DNA from: Clostridiales bacterium COT073_COT-073
GTDB taxonomy: Bacteria > Bacillota > Clostridia > Lachnospirales > Vallitaleaceae
Direction of reading: 5' to 3'
DNA length: 64,000 nucleotides
Assembly: GCA_003858485.1 (NCBI GenBank)
Contig: RQYD01000020.1
Coordinates: 1-64,000, forward strand
Made by a program: the position numbers and the translations under genes. Position 1 is the first letter of the stretch; each line of letters starts with the position of its first letter. Shown here in pieces: positions 37,473 to 46,504 of this stretch. Below the pieces are notes generated by a model. That model searched no databases. It saw only the letters and a program-made list of their open reading frames with translations, and was not told the DNA's origin.

Positions 37473-38771
37473 CTAAAATAATCCCATTTCTTTTGCTTGT
37501 TTTTCAAGTTCATCTCTGAATTTGGGGTGAGCGATTGCAATTAAAGCCTTTGCTCGTTGCTTTTCTGTCTTAAATTTTAAATCCGCCACCCCATATTCTG
37601 TAATAATATAGTGAACATCATAACGCGAAATCGTAGTTACATTTCCAGCTGAAAAAAAAGGAACAATTTTGGAAATACTGTCATCTTTTGCTGTTGACAT
37701 CAAAGCCAAAATAGATTTTCCTCCTTCGGATAACTGAGCCCCCCTGACATGATCCAGTTGCCCTCCAATACCACTGAATTGACGTCCGTTTAGCGTTTCG
37801 GAATTGACCTGACCCTTCAGGTCAACTTCAATACAGGAATTGATTGATGTTTGCTTATAATTTTGACCAATAACATAAGGATCATTAACATAGTCAACCG
37901 GATAAACATTAAATTTTGGATTATGATCAATGTATTGGTAAAATTTCTCTGATCCGGCTGCCTGAGCTCCTATACATATTCCCGGATTAATTGTTTTTTT
38001 GGCATTTGTAATCACTCCAGCTTCAACCAGTTCCATCATTGCTTCTGTCAATGTCTCCGAATGAACTCCCAAATCTTTCTTTCCCATAAGATTTCTGGCA
38101 ATGGCATCTGGAAGTGCACCAATACCCAATTGAATTGTCGCTCCATCTTCAACCAGTTCTGCAACATAATCTGCGATTTTTTGTGTTTTGACATCAATTT
38201 CAGCTCGACCAATCGTATAAAGAGAACTTTCAAAAGGCACGATATAATCAACTTTATCCAAAGAAAATTTCTTTCCGTCTACAAAAGGCATTTTCGGATT
38301 AATTTGAGCAATTATACGAAACGCCGTTCTGGCTGCCGGTTCAGAAAAACAGCAAGCATTCCCGAAACTGCACATTCCATTTTCATCTGGCTCCGAAAAC
38401 TGAATAAACGCCCAGTGTGGATTTAAGTCCGGATTTTTAGCAAACATTTCTGGCCATTTGTGGAAATTCGTCCCACCAAGATAATCTATTCTTTTTTCAT
38501 GATATGCTTTTCTAGTTTTAGGTCCAATAAACAGAGAAGTATGATGGAAAACTCCCTCATATTTTTCATCAACATAACTATTTGGGCCCGGACTCATTCC
38601 ATGCACGATCTCTACATCCCGCAATTCATTTGCCCTTGCAACCAATGCCTCTACCAGTGCCGGTGGCTCACTAACCCAATCACCAAAAATAATTTTATCG
38701 CCGGATCTGACATTTTTTACTGCTTCTGTTGCCGTACATATTTTTTCTTTATATTTTTCTTTCCAGTCCAT
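37473..38771 (-). CDS. Acetyl-CoA hydrolase/4-hydroxybutyrate CoA-transferase family
   Basis: A 432-residue class I-type CoA-transferase of the Cat1/AbfT group. GVHSETLTEAMMEL carries the Glu that forms the CoA thioester, IQLGIGALPDAI is the family glycine loop, and FSGIGGQLDHVRGAQLSEGG is the oxyanion-hole/CoA region. It moves CoA from acetyl-CoA or another donor onto a short-chain acid. AGGAG precedes the ATG at 38771; an upstream TTG would add six residues. It lies 21 bases from both neighbours in a tight operon. Confidence 0.9.
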   Translation of the reverse strand: MDWKEKYKEKICTATEAVKNVRSGDKIIFGDWVSEPPALVEALVARANELRDVEIVHGMSPGPNSYVDEKYEGVFHHTSLFIGPKTRKAYHEKRIDYLGGTNFHKWPEMFAKNPDLNPHWAFIQFSEPDENGMCSFGNACCFSEPAARTAFRIIAQINPKMPFVDGKKFSLDKVDYIVPFESSLYTIGRAEIDVKTQKIADYVAELVEDGATIQLGIGALPDAIARNLMGKKDLGVHSETLTEAMMELVEAGVITNAKKTINPGICIGAQAAGSEKFYQYIDHNPKFNVYPVDYVNDPYVIGQNYKQTSINSCIEVDLKGQVNSETLNGRQFSGIGGQLDHVRGAQLSEGGKSILALMSTAKDDSISKIVPFFSAGNVTTISRYDVHYIITEYGVADLKFKTEKQRAKALIAIAHPKFRDELEKQAKEMGLF

Positions 38772-38792
38772 ATGAACTCCTTTAAACAAAGC

Positions 38793-39539
38793 TTAAAATA
38801 ATGTAAAACCACCATCTTCAATTAATGTTATTCCTGTAATATAGGAAGCATCTTCACTTCCTAAAAATAAAGCTGCTGAAGCTGCTTCTTCTGGCTCTCC
38901 ATACCTACCCATCGGAATATTACTTAAAAATTTTTCATTTCTTTCCTTATTAAAACGAGTCCCTTCGGTAATTCTTGTAACACTGGTTCCCGGTGCAACC
39001 GCATTCACCCGGATACCATATGGAGCCATTTCAATGGCTGCAAATTTTGTCAATTGACTAACTCCTCCTTTACTGGCACTATATGCTCCGGTATTTGCTG
39101 ACACAGTGTATGCCGCAATTGAACTGGTATTTACAACCGCACCTTTAATTTTTCTCTCGACCATGCTTCTTAATACCGCCTGATTCACATAAAACGTGCC
39201 ATTTAAATTAACATCTATTACTTTTTTCCATTCTTCTTCAGTTGTATCTAAAAGACTTTTCCTGCCAATAATGCCGGCATTACTAAAAGCAACATCAATT
39301 CTCCCGAATTTCTCCAGCACTTTAGTAATTGCTTCTTCAACCACTTGTTTATTTGATACATCACAAAAAATCGAATATACTTTTTCCCCATACTTAGAAA
39401 ATTTTTCAATCATAACATCCGGTTCCAAATCCAATGCCGCCACTACCGCACCTTCTTCGATTAGTCTTTCAACCATGCTAAAACCAATGCCGTGTGCTGC
39501 ACCCACTACAACCGCAATTTTATTTTCATATCTTTTCAT
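38793..39539 (-). CDS. Short-chain dehydrogenase/reductase (hydroxyacyl type)
   Basis: A 248-residue classical SDR. Cofactor motif VVVGAAHGIG, NAG at the end of beta-4, catalytic Ser in NTSSIAAY and the YSASK active site, with GGFTLF at the C-terminus. Between a MaoC hydratase and a CoA-transferase it is most simply a 3-hydroxyacyl-CoA (or free 3-hydroxy acid) dehydrogenase. Asp is the acceptor after beta-2 (ALDLE), which suggests NAD(H). Confidence 0.88.
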   Translation of the reverse strand: MKRYENKIAVVVGAAHGIGFSMVERLIEEGAVVAALDLEPDVMIEKFSKYGEKVYSIFCDVSNKQVVEEAITKVLEKFGRIDVAFSNAGIIGRKSLLDTTEEEWKKVIDVNLNGTFYVNQAVLRSMVERKIKGAVVNTSSIAAYTVSANTGAYSASKGGVSQLTKFAAIEMAPYGIRVNAVAPGTSVTRITEGTRFNKERNEKFLSNIPMGRYGEPEEAASAALFLGSEDASYITGITLIEDGGFTLF

Positions 39540-39540
39540 T

Positions 39541-39612
39541 TATTTAACTCCTTATCCTATTTATTCAGCTCTCCCTCTGTCTTTGGCTAAAAATCATGGG
39601 AAAACTAAGTGA
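39541..39612. repeat. Possible degenerate MITE-like copy
   Basis: The spacer between the MaoC and SDR genes contains TTTAACTC, CAGCTCTCCC and, at the right, GGCTAAAAATCATGGGAAAACTAAGT. It loosely mirrors the ends of the TAACTCAAC elements elsewhere. Similarity is weak. Confidence 0.3.
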
Positions 39613-39621
39613 TTTAATAAA

Positions 39622-40077
39622 TCATTTTTCACTCCAATACATCATGGTAGCCATACTTCCAGTTTGACATATTTGATCATCCTGATTAATTATTTTATAA
39701 CCAATGTTTAAAATCCCTCTATCCGGCTTAGATGATGATCTTTTTATTTCCAATACTTCTACCTCGCAATGAATGGTATCGCCCACTTTAATTGCCCCAA
39801 CAAAGCTCCATTCTGTACTTAATGCAGCAATTGCCGAACCATCCACCAAGCCCATGCGACCCCAAAGCCCAGTTGCAATCCCTGCCCCCAGCAATCCATG
39901 CGCAATCCGACTTTTAAACGGAAGGCTTTCAGCATAATTTCTATCTGTGTGGATCGGATTATTATCTCCTGTTATTCCAGCAAATAAAATAACATCGGTT
40001 TCCGTTACCGTCCGGGAAAGAGTTGTAAACCTTTCGCCAACACTAAATTCACTTAAATATCTAAATCTACGTTCCAT
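39622..40077 (-). CDS. MaoC-like (R)-enoyl-CoA hydratase
   Basis: A 151-residue single hot-dog domain. The hydratase-2 motif is intact: FAGITGDNNPIHTDRNYAES followed by IAHGLLGAGIATG, giving the catalytic Asp and His of PhaJ-type enzymes. It adds water to a trans-2-enoyl-CoA, usually giving the (R)-3-hydroxyacyl-CoA. Directly behind the acyl-CoA dehydrogenase (18-base gap), so it would receive that enzyme's product. Confidence 0.9.
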   Translation of the reverse strand: MERRFRYLSEFSVGERFTTLSRTVTETDVILFAGITGDNNPIHTDRNYAESLPFKSRIAHGLLGAGIATGLWGRMGLVDGSAIAALSTEWSFVGAIKVGDTIHCEVEVLEIKRSSSKPDRGILNIGYKIINQDDQICQTGSMATMMYWSEK

Positions 40078-40095
40078 TTATTGTCTCCTTTCCCA

Positions 40096-41247
40096 TTAAT
40101 ATTCATTTAAAATATGTCGACCAATTACCATTCTACAAATTTCAGAAGTGCCTTCTCCTATTGTAAGCAACTTGGCATCTCGATAAAAACGTTCCACCTC
40201 ATAGTCATTACACAAACCATATCCACCCATTATTTGCAGTCCCATATCACAAATTCGGACACACATTTCCGAGCAAAACATTTTTGTCATGGTTGCCTCT
40301 TTACTAAATGGAATTCCCTGATCGATCATTCTGGCTGCATGATATAACATTGCCCTAGCTACCTCAATTTCTGTTGCCATTTCTGCTAACTTAAAGGAAA
40401 TTGCCTGATTTTCACAAATTGGTTTTCCAAATGTCACTCTTTCTTTTGAGTATTTAATTGCCCGCTCAAATACACCTTGAGCCATTCCAACTGCCACTGC
40501 CGAAATGGCAACTCGTCCTTCATCAACACATTTCATAAACAGTGGAAAACCACGATTTAACTCGCCAAGCAAATTTTCTTTTGGAACCCGCACATCATCA
40601 AATGTTAGTGGACATGAATATGAACTTCTGTTGCTCATTTTTTCTTCTGGTTTTCCAATGGTAAGCCCTTTTGCATCTGCCGGAACAATCAAAATAGAAA
40701 TTCCCCGACTTCCTTTGGCTTCGGTATCCGTTTTTACAGCTACCAGAAAAACAGATGCATAAGTACTATTTGTAATAAATGCCTTATTTCCATTAATGAC
40801 CCATTCATCTCCATCTAGTACTGCCTTTGTTAATATTTGCCCTGAGTCTGAACCGGATTGTGGCTCGGTCAAAGCAAATGCACACAATCCTTCACCGGTT
40901 GCCGTCGGAACAAGGTATTTTCTCTTTTGCTCTTCTGTTCCTGCCATTAGTAAAGGAGTGCTTCCCAGTGAAGCATGAGCATCAATAATAGATGCCAATG
41001 AAGAAGAATGACGGGCAATTTGCTCCATTACCAAAATATCCGACAAATGATCCAATCCCGATCCACCATATTCTTCCGGCACACAAATACCAAGAAAACC
41101 CATTTCTCCGCATTGCCTTACTTCATCAGCAGGAAATGCATGCCTTTGATCTAAATCTGTAACCGTTTTTGCTACTACTTCATCTGCAAATTTTCTCGCC
41201 ATTTCCTGGACAGCAAGCTGATCCTCTGTTAAAAAGTATTTGTTCAT
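40096..41247 (-). CDS. Acyl-CoA dehydrogenase
   Basis: A 383-residue FAD enzyme of the short-chain acyl-CoA dehydrogenase type. Landmarks: FALTEPQSGSDS (flavin loop), FITNSTYASVFLV, ERVTFGKPICENQAISFKLA, and the C-terminal IGEGTSEICRMVIGRHI, whose Glu is the catalytic base. It oxidises an acyl-CoA, or runs in reverse as an enoyl-CoA reductase, using the EtfAB pair of the same operon. First gene of an eight-gene leftward operon with a perfect promoter at 41564-41592. Confidence 0.94.
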   Translation of the reverse strand: MNKYFLTEDQLAVQEMARKFADEVVAKTVTDLDQRHAFPADEVRQCGEMGFLGICVPEEYGGSGLDHLSDILVMEQIARHSSSLASIIDAHASLGSTPLLMAGTEEQKRKYLVPTATGEGLCAFALTEPQSGSDSGQILTKAVLDGDEWVINGNKAFITNSTYASVFLVAVKTDTEAKGSRGISILIVPADAKGLTIGKPEEKMSNRSSYSCPLTFDDVRVPKENLLGELNRGFPLFMKCVDEGRVAISAVAVGMAQGVFERAIKYSKERVTFGKPICENQAISFKLAEMATEIEVARAMLYHAARMIDQGIPFSKEATMTKMFCSEMCVRICDMGLQIMGGYGLCNDYEVERFYRDAKLLTIGEGTSEICRMVIGRHILNEY

Positions 41248-41537
41248 ATAAAACCTCCTTACTAAAGAATTATTGTGAAAAAAATAACATTTCAGGTTAA
41301 AAATTACCCTTCAATTCGTTTTAAAACTTTATTATTTTGTAAAACCGGTTATTTGTTGATAAAGCACAGCCAAAGCAATGTGCCGACTATGCTATCACAT
41401 TCCTTCTTTCGTAATTTGCTACACACGATCACTTTCGGTTCACATGCATTATACTTCCTACTTTAACTTAAAAGTTACTATAATTGGATAGTTCAACATG
41501 TAGTAGTATTATTTTAAATGAAATATTATTTTCGTTC
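41248..41537. other. Long untranslated leader of the acyl-CoA operon
   Basis: About 300 bases lie between the predicted transcription start and the acyl-CoA dehydrogenase ATG. They contain no open frame with a ribosome site. Some stretches (AAGCAATGTGCCGAC, TTCACATGC) faintly recall the dispersed repeats. Confidence 0.4.
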
Positions 41538-41551
41538 TAGAATATATTATA
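41538..41551. promoter_or_regulatory. TetR operator, downstream site of acyl-CoA operon
   Basis: TAGAATATATTATA, one base off the perfect palindrome at 41611-41624. It lies 12 bases beyond the -10 element, over the likely transcription start, where binding would block the promoter. Confidence 0.65.
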
Positions 41552-41563
41552 ATTTTTTTATTT

Positions 41564-41592
41564 ATTATAATAAACAAACATTAATTTGTCAA
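41564..41592 (-). promoter_or_regulatory. Perfect sigma-A promoter of the acyl-CoA operon
   Basis: Minus-strand TTGACA (41592-41587), exactly 17 bp, TATAAT (41569-41564). Both hexamers match consensus completely. Operator-like palindromes flank it on both sides. Confidence 0.85.
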
Positions 41593-41609
41593 TAGATACT
41601 AGAATTTTT

Positions 41610-41625
41610 TTAGAATATATTCTAA
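41610..41625. promoter_or_regulatory. TetR operator, upstream site of acyl-CoA operon
   Basis: TTAGAATATATTCTAA, a perfect 16-bp palindrome 17 bases upstream of the -35 element. It is part of a 32-base block (41597-41628) that recurs with four differences at 53164-53195, next to the tetR promoter. Confidence 0.8.
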
Positions 41626-41744
41626 TTTATAGTCTTTCAATATAATTTATTTTTGCTAAAGTAGGTATTCTCTATCTCTCAAGAAACATGAACTCAACCT
41701 TTTCTCACTATTTCATTATCTATTCAATTATAAAAATATAGAAC

Positions 41745-41779
41745 AAGACTATTAGAATCATTTAGGTTCCAATAGTCTT
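41745..41779 (-). terminator. Terminator of the RLP operon
   Basis: Stem AAGACTATT / AATAGTCTT with further partial pairing GAA / TTC, about 45 bases beyond the RLP stop. On the minus strand an AT-rich TTCTATATTTTT tail follows. Confidence 0.65.
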
Positions 41780-41824
41780 TTCATTAGAAAATTACGCTAA
41801 ATTAATTTTAACATTAGACTTTAA

Positions 41825-43159
41825 TTATAAAGCATAATTATCTTTTATGTTCTTCTCTCCTACAATACCCCATTTATCTATAGCAATCTGAAGTTCCTTG
41901 TGTGCCCTTGCTGCTTCATGAATACTTATCCCCTTCATACATGCATCTATTGCCTGACGAAATGCTTTTGCACCTGCCGCTGGTCCCATTGGATGTCCGT
42001 GTACGCCTGCACCTGCGCCAAGAAGCACATCATATCCAATATCATCCATAAACTGTGGAACCAGACCTGGTATAACTCCTCCCCCTACAAATGGCATTAC
42101 AGGTTTAAGATCATAGAACTTACTTTTACTTGCAGTAACATTTCTGATATATTTATTAAATGTAATGTCAAATTTACCATATGGAGGCTCTGCGAGATAT
42201 ATATCGGCTCCACAAAGGCGAGCAAGTTTTGTCTGAACAAGCGAACTAACTCCCTGATATTCTGATATTCCGGCTGATGATCCATAACAGCAGTGTGCGA
42301 GTATGGGAACATTTATATCAGGATCCTCTGCAAGACATCTCATCGCTGAAAGTCCAATTGTCCATGCATCAACCATTATACAATTACCACCATTTTCAAT
42401 AACAGTCATCGCATTTTCTTTGAGCTTACTTACTTCATCAGTAATATTACATGCATAAAGCGTTTTCTCTCCTTTTACTTCATCTGCACGCCTTGCTGCT
42501 TCCATATTTGCCTTTACTCTATCTTTAAGTTTGTTAAATGAACGGTCTCCGCCTAAAAGCTCATCATCTTTAATTATATCAACTCCGCCTACTGCAGCTT
42601 CATAGAACAATTTAGCACCAACATCAGGGGTATATCCTGTACATGGTTTTATCATATTGTTAAGGAGTGGTCTCTCCGGAATATTCATAAGCTCTCTTAT
42701 GCCCTTTATGCCAAATTTAGGCCCCTGAAATTCCTTAACAAAATTTTTACCAAAATCAACATCCAATAATCTTAAAAATGACATTGAAGCTACATTACCA
42801 ACAATTGTAGCAAGGAATAAAGGTATATTGTTTCTGATATTCTCTATAGGATACCCTATTCTTACTATAAAGAACCTCTTATCATCAGGACCTACGCTCA
42901 TTCTTAAATTTGTCATATTCTCGTAATCTGGAACTTCATATACGCCTAAAATCTTAGCACAATACTTATCTCTTACATCATCTGTCTCTGCAGGAACATC
43001 TGTCCATGAACCTGTTGTCTGCTCAATACCGATACTTGCAGCCTTTAATATCGGCTCTTCTTCTCTTCCCATGCCTATAAGATATGTTGCAACACAATGG
43101 TCATCCGGATTGATTCCTTCATAAGTCGGATTTAACAATGGGCTATAAAATCGATTCAT
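41825..43159 (-). CDS. RuBisCO-like protein (form IV)
   Basis: A 444-residue RuBisCO-superfamily protein. IKPCTGYT (Lys-171) aligns with the Lys-175 region, but the second lysine (RuBisCO K177) is Cys-173. GGVDIIKDDE keeps the lysine that is carbamylated in RuBisCO and the two acidic metal ligands (Lys-197, Asp-199, Glu-200). LAHCCYGSS (His-289) and PPYGKF (Lys-329, loop-6 position) follow, then FVGGGVIPGLVPQF and GAGVHGHPMGPAAGAKAFRQA as in MtnW-type RLPs. It is probably a Mg-dependent enolase, isomerase or decarboxylase of a sugar phosphate, not a carboxylase. AGGAGG precedes the ATG. Last gene of the polyol cluster. Confidence 0.9.
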   Translation of the reverse strand: MNRFYSPLLNPTYEGINPDDHCVATYLIGMGREEEPILKAASIGIEQTTGSWTDVPAETDDVRDKYCAKILGVYEVPDYENMTNLRMSVGPDDKRFFIVRIGYPIENIRNNIPLFLATIVGNVASMSFLRLLDVDFGKNFVKEFQGPKFGIKGIRELMNIPERPLLNNMIKPCTGYTPDVGAKLFYEAAVGGVDIIKDDELLGGDRSFNKLKDRVKANMEAARRADEVKGEKTLYACNITDEVSKLKENAMTVIENGGNCIMVDAWTIGLSAMRCLAEDPDINVPILAHCCYGSSAGISEYQGVSSLVQTKLARLCGADIYLAEPPYGKFDITFNKYIRNVTASKSKFYDLKPVMPFVGGGVIPGLVPQFMDDIGYDVLLGAGAGVHGHPMGPAAGAKAFRQAIDACMKGISIHEAARAHKELQIAIDKWGIVGEKNIKDNYAL

Positions 43160-43235
43160 TTTTTTTCCTCCTAGCATAATAATGGTTTAGTCAAGTAAGA
43201 CTAATTAATTGATAAGTTTCTATAAATCAGATAAC

Positions 43236-43253
43236 GGAAGAACGCGTTCTTCC
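43236..43253. promoter_or_regulatory. 18-bp perfect palindrome upstream of the RLP gene
   Basis: GGAAGAACGCGTTCTTCC, flanked by a second nested pair GATAAC / GTTATC (43230-43235 and 43264-43269). It sits 77 bases before the RLP start, in the only sizeable gap of the core cluster. It may be an operator, a processing hairpin or an attenuator. Confidence 0.6.
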
Positions 43254-43339
43254 TTCATCAGATGTTATCCACAATAATTATCTTGATTGGTGATTCCGAA
43301 TAGGCCCCGATAAATTAGCTGAACTATTATTTATATTTT

Positions 43340-43711
43340 TTAAACCACCTTATGAATATCTCTCGATGCTATTAAATCAACATTTGTATTACATATATTC
43401 TTGCATATTACCTGGCCCAGTTTAACAGGTGCCTTAACATCTATTTCACAGATCTTCTTAACACATTCTATGATTTTGTTTTTGGGAATTGCTGATTCCG
43501 TTCTTACTGGTAGCATAGGAAGCTCACCACAACTTATTCTAACAGTTGAAGTCAATACACGCTTAGGAAGAATAAACTCGTCCTTTGCATAAATCACACC
43601 TCTTTTACATGTATATCCATTTATTTCCTTTATTTCTTTTCCTACATGTGTAACAGTAATAATGCATCCCCTAGGACAGCTTGTGCAGATAATTTTAGTT
43701 TTCTCTTCCAT
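43340..43711 (-). CDS. DUF1667 Cys-rich protein
   Basis: A 123-residue DUF1667 protein. The N-terminal CTSCPRGCIITV and the later TCKRG supply four cysteines likely to bind a metal or Fe-S cluster. In Firmicutes this protein travels with a GlpA-like dehydrogenase and a small FAD/NAD oxidoreductase and is thought to be an electron-transfer partner replacing GlpC. It follows the FAD oxidoreductase by 13 bases here, completing that triad. Confidence 0.88.
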   Translation of the reverse strand: MEEKTKIICTSCPRGCIITVTHVGKEIKEINGYTCKRGVIYAKDEFILPKRVLTSTVRISCGELPMLPVRTESAIPKNKIIECVKKICEIDVKAPVKLGQVICKNICNTNVDLIASRDIHKVV

Positions 43712-43724
43712 TTAATCACCTACT

Positions 43725-44990
43725 TTACTCTTGCACTTCCACTTTGATAAAATCATAATTTCTTATAAACTCACTCTTTAACCGTATCGTTTCCATCGAT
43801 CCTGGTACAACTATATCTCTTCTGTATGAATCAAGAATATTACCTTTCTCATCCAAAACACATAATCTTATATGTTCCATAGGTTTATGTACCCGCATAT
43901 ATATTTCTATGTATTTTTCATCATTGATCTTGTATTCAATTCTGTGTGGCACAAGATAAGCTATATTATTTCCTGGCTTAAGTTCTATAGGTTTATCAAG
44001 CTTATCGAATTTTTCCTCAATATACTCGACAGCAGACCTTCCTGCAATCTTTGCCTCCGCTGATACATTATCTACAAGATCATGAACCTGAAGAACATTG
44101 CCGCATGCAAATATACCTTTTATATTGGTTTCACGTTTTTCATCTACAATCGCTCCCTTTGTAACTCCGTCAAGCTTAACTCCTGCAGATTTTGACAACT
44201 CATTTTCAGGAATCAAACCTATCGAAAGAAGTAAGGTGTCACAACTTACTGTAATTTCTGTTTCAGATATAGGATTTAATCTATCATCAACCTTTGCAAT
44301 TGAAACCGCTTCTACTCTATCTTTCCCATGTATAGCTGTAACTGTATAATTAAGATATAAAGGTATATCAAAGTCATCCAGGCACTGTACCTTATTACGA
44401 ACAAGGCCCGAAGAATAAGGCATAATTTCAAGAACACCTTTCACATTACATCCTTCAAGTGTCATTCTTCTTGCCATTATAAGGCCTATATCTCCTGATC
44501 CCAAAATAATTATATCCTTTCCTGGAAGATATCCATTAATATTTACATATCTTTGAGCCGTACCTGCTGTCATTACTCCAGAAACCCTGTTACCTGGTAT
44601 TGTTATAGCCTCTCTCGTTCTTTCTCTACAACCCATTGCAAGCACAACAGCCTTGGCATAAACCTGGAATAAGCCATCTTCAACGTTTTCCGCAATTACC
44701 ACTTTATCAGGATTTATATCTATAACCATCGTCCCTGTTTTTATATCTATATTATCTTTTTTCTCTACTTCTTTTATAAAACGGCTTGCATATTCAGGGC
44801 CTGTTAATTCTTCCTTGAAATATGAAAGTCCAAATCCATTATGTATACATTGCTCAAGAATTCCGCCTAAACGTTCACTTCTTTCCATAAGTAGAATCTT
44901 TAAATTGCTGTTCACAGAAGCCTCAAGTGCTGCTGCAAGACCAGCTGGTCCGCCACCTACAACAACGATATCATAATCTAATTTTTTCAT
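43725..44990 (-). CDS. FAD/NAD-dependent oxidoreductase of the GlpA triad
   Basis: A 421-residue two-dinucleotide-binding flavoprotein. FAD motif VVVGGGPAGLAAALEAS at the start, ERLGGILEQCIHNGFG with a conserved cysteine, VLAMGCRERTR, and NAD motif IILGSGDIGLIMARRM. It passes electrons between the GlpA-like dehydrogenase and NAD or another carrier. The ATG at 44990 has GGAGG upstream and overlaps the previous gene by 20 bases. Codons such as ATA (Ile) and AGA (Arg) are noticeably frequent here and in the neighbouring cluster genes. Confidence 0.9.
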   Translation of the reverse strand: MKKLDYDIVVVGGGPAGLAAALEASVNSNLKILLMERSERLGGILEQCIHNGFGLSYFKEELTGPEYASRFIKEVEKKDNIDIKTGTMVIDINPDKVVIAENVEDGLFQVYAKAVVLAMGCRERTREAITIPGNRVSGVMTAGTAQRYVNINGYLPGKDIIILGSGDIGLIMARRMTLEGCNVKGVLEIMPYSSGLVRNKVQCLDDFDIPLYLNYTVTAIHGKDRVEAVSIAKVDDRLNPISETEITVSCDTLLLSIGLIPENELSKSAGVKLDGVTKGAIVDEKRETNIKGIFACGNVLQVHDLVDNVSAEAKIAGRSAVEYIEEKFDKLDKPIELKPGNNIAYLVPHRIEYKINDEKYIEIYMRVHKPMEHIRLCVLDEKGNILDSYRRDIVVPGSMETIRLKSEFIRNYDFIKVEVQE

Positions 44991-46476
44991 TATTGCCCTC
45001 CCGTTCAAACAATGATAAATTCTTGCTTTTACTTAAAAGAATATTTGAACGTCCTCCCCTTTTTGTTATGTCAAGAGGATCTATTCCCAGTTCCTCATGT
45101 AAAATAGCAATAATTCTAGGACCACAGAAACCACCCTGACATCTGCCCATTCCTGATCTTGTTCTTCTCTTTATTGCATCTACATCCATTGCCGGTATAG
45201 GCGCATGTATAGCATCAAGAATTTCTCCCTTACTTATGGTCTCACATCTACAGATTATTTTTGCATAATCAGGATTTTCAGCAATAATTTTTGTTTTTTC
45301 ATCATTGCTCATCTTTCCAAGATTTGGTCTTACAGGTCGTATAGGATTCCACTCTTTCTTCTTTGTCATCTTTATTCCTGAAAATTCCGCTATATTTAAT
45401 ATCATTTCCTCTACCATATCAGCAATAGCAGGAGCTGATGTAAGACCAGGTGACTGAATACCTACAAGATTAATCATGGTTGGTGTATTCTTGGCATAAT
45501 CTATTATAAAATCTTCGGTGTTTGATGCTGCCCTTAAGCCTGCAAAAGTAGTTACTACATCGCCCATTCTCGGAAGCCCTGGGAACATCATGTGTATATT
45601 TTCTCTGTAAATATAATCAAGATATTCTTTTGTCGTTGAAAAATCAGTTTTATCAGGAATTTCCTGCGCATTTGATCCACATAGTATATTTCCATCTACA
45701 GTTGGCACTATTATCATTCCCTTGGAAACAGATGTAGGCGGAGAATATATACAATGGTTTACAAAATCTCTCCATTTCTTATCATATACATAATATTCAC
45801 CTCTTCTAGGATGTACATAAAAATCAATTTCATCTACCATTTCAGCTATTTTATCTGAATAAAGTCCTGCGCTGTTTATTATAATTTTCGGCTGAAAACT
45901 CCCTATTGTTGTATAAACTGATTCAATTTTTTTATCTTTTACAATAATATTTAAAACTTCTGCATTTAAATATACTTTAACTCCGTTCATTACCGCATTT
46001 TCCGCTAAGGCCAACGTATATTCAAATGGATTTATTGTTCCTGTATTTGGATCGAATAGTGCATACTTTACTTCTGGATTTATATTAGGCTCAAATTTCA
46101 TCACCTCTTCATGGTTTAATATTCTCACACCTTCAAGACCATTTTTCTTTGCATTTTCAACTTCAGCTTTTATGATTTTAAGATGCTCTTCATTAAAGCC
46201 CGCAAAAATCGAACCTGTATGTTTATATTCAACATTAAGTTCATTACACATTCTGTCATATCTTTTTACATCAGCCTTTAAACAAAGTTTTCCTTTTAAA
46301 GTACTTCCGTTAATATTGTAACCACTGTGGATCATTGATGAATTTGCTTTACTAGTTCCCATACATATATCATTATCTTTTTCAACAATTGATGTATCAA
46401 GATTATATTGGGAAAGATTCCTGGCAATAGCACAACCTACAACTCCTCCTCCTATAATCAGAACATCCGTTTTCAA
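44971..46476 (-). CDS. GlpA-like FAD-dependent polyol-phosphate dehydrogenase
   Basis: A 501-residue flavoprotein. N-terminal FAD motif LIIGGGVVGCAIARNLSQ, substrate domain with HPRRGEYYVYDKK and GLRAAS, and a C-terminal BFD-like domain with CRCET...RTRSGMGRCQGGFC that probably binds a [2Fe-2S] cluster. It resembles anaerobic glycerol-3-phosphate dehydrogenase. Because the adjacent kinase deviates at a glycerol-contact position, the true substrate may be a longer polyol phosphate. Co-transcribed with glpK-like, FAD/NAD and DUF1667 genes. Confidence 0.88.
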   Translation of the reverse strand: MKTDVLIIGGGVVGCAIARNLSQYNLDTSIVEKDNDICMGTSKANSSMIHSGYNINGSTLKGKLCLKADVKRYDRMCNELNVEYKHTGSIFAGFNEEHLKIIKAEVENAKKNGLEGVRILNHEEVMKFEPNINPEVKYALFDPNTGTINPFEYTLALAENAVMNGVKVYLNAEVLNIIVKDKKIESVYTTIGSFQPKIIINSAGLYSDKIAEMVDEIDFYVHPRRGEYYVYDKKWRDFVNHCIYSPPTSVSKGMIIVPTVDGNILCGSNAQEIPDKTDFSTTKEYLDYIYRENIHMMFPGLPRMGDVVTTFAGLRAASNTEDFIIDYAKNTPTMINLVGIQSPGLTSAPAIADMVEEMILNIAEFSGIKMTKKKEWNPIRPVRPNLGKMSNDEKTKIIAENPDYAKIICRCETISKGEILDAIHAPIPAMDVDAIKRRTRSGMGRCQGGFCGPRIIAILHEELGIDPLDITKRGGRSNILLSKSKNLSLFEREGNNEKIRL

Positions 46477-46504
46477 ATCAATCCCTCCTCTCTGGAACAG
46501 ACTT

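Noticed and set aside
32663-41247. Caffeate respiration (car) operon
   Set aside because: A similar gene set, but EtfA lacks the ferredoxin domain of CarE, and MaoC, SDR and GntP genes are not part of car.
41825-43159. Calling the RLP a true RuBisCO or the methionine-salvage enzyme MtnW
   Set aside because: RuBisCO lysine K177 is replaced by Cys and no phosphoribulokinase is present; no mtn genes are nearby. Only the superfamily is secure.
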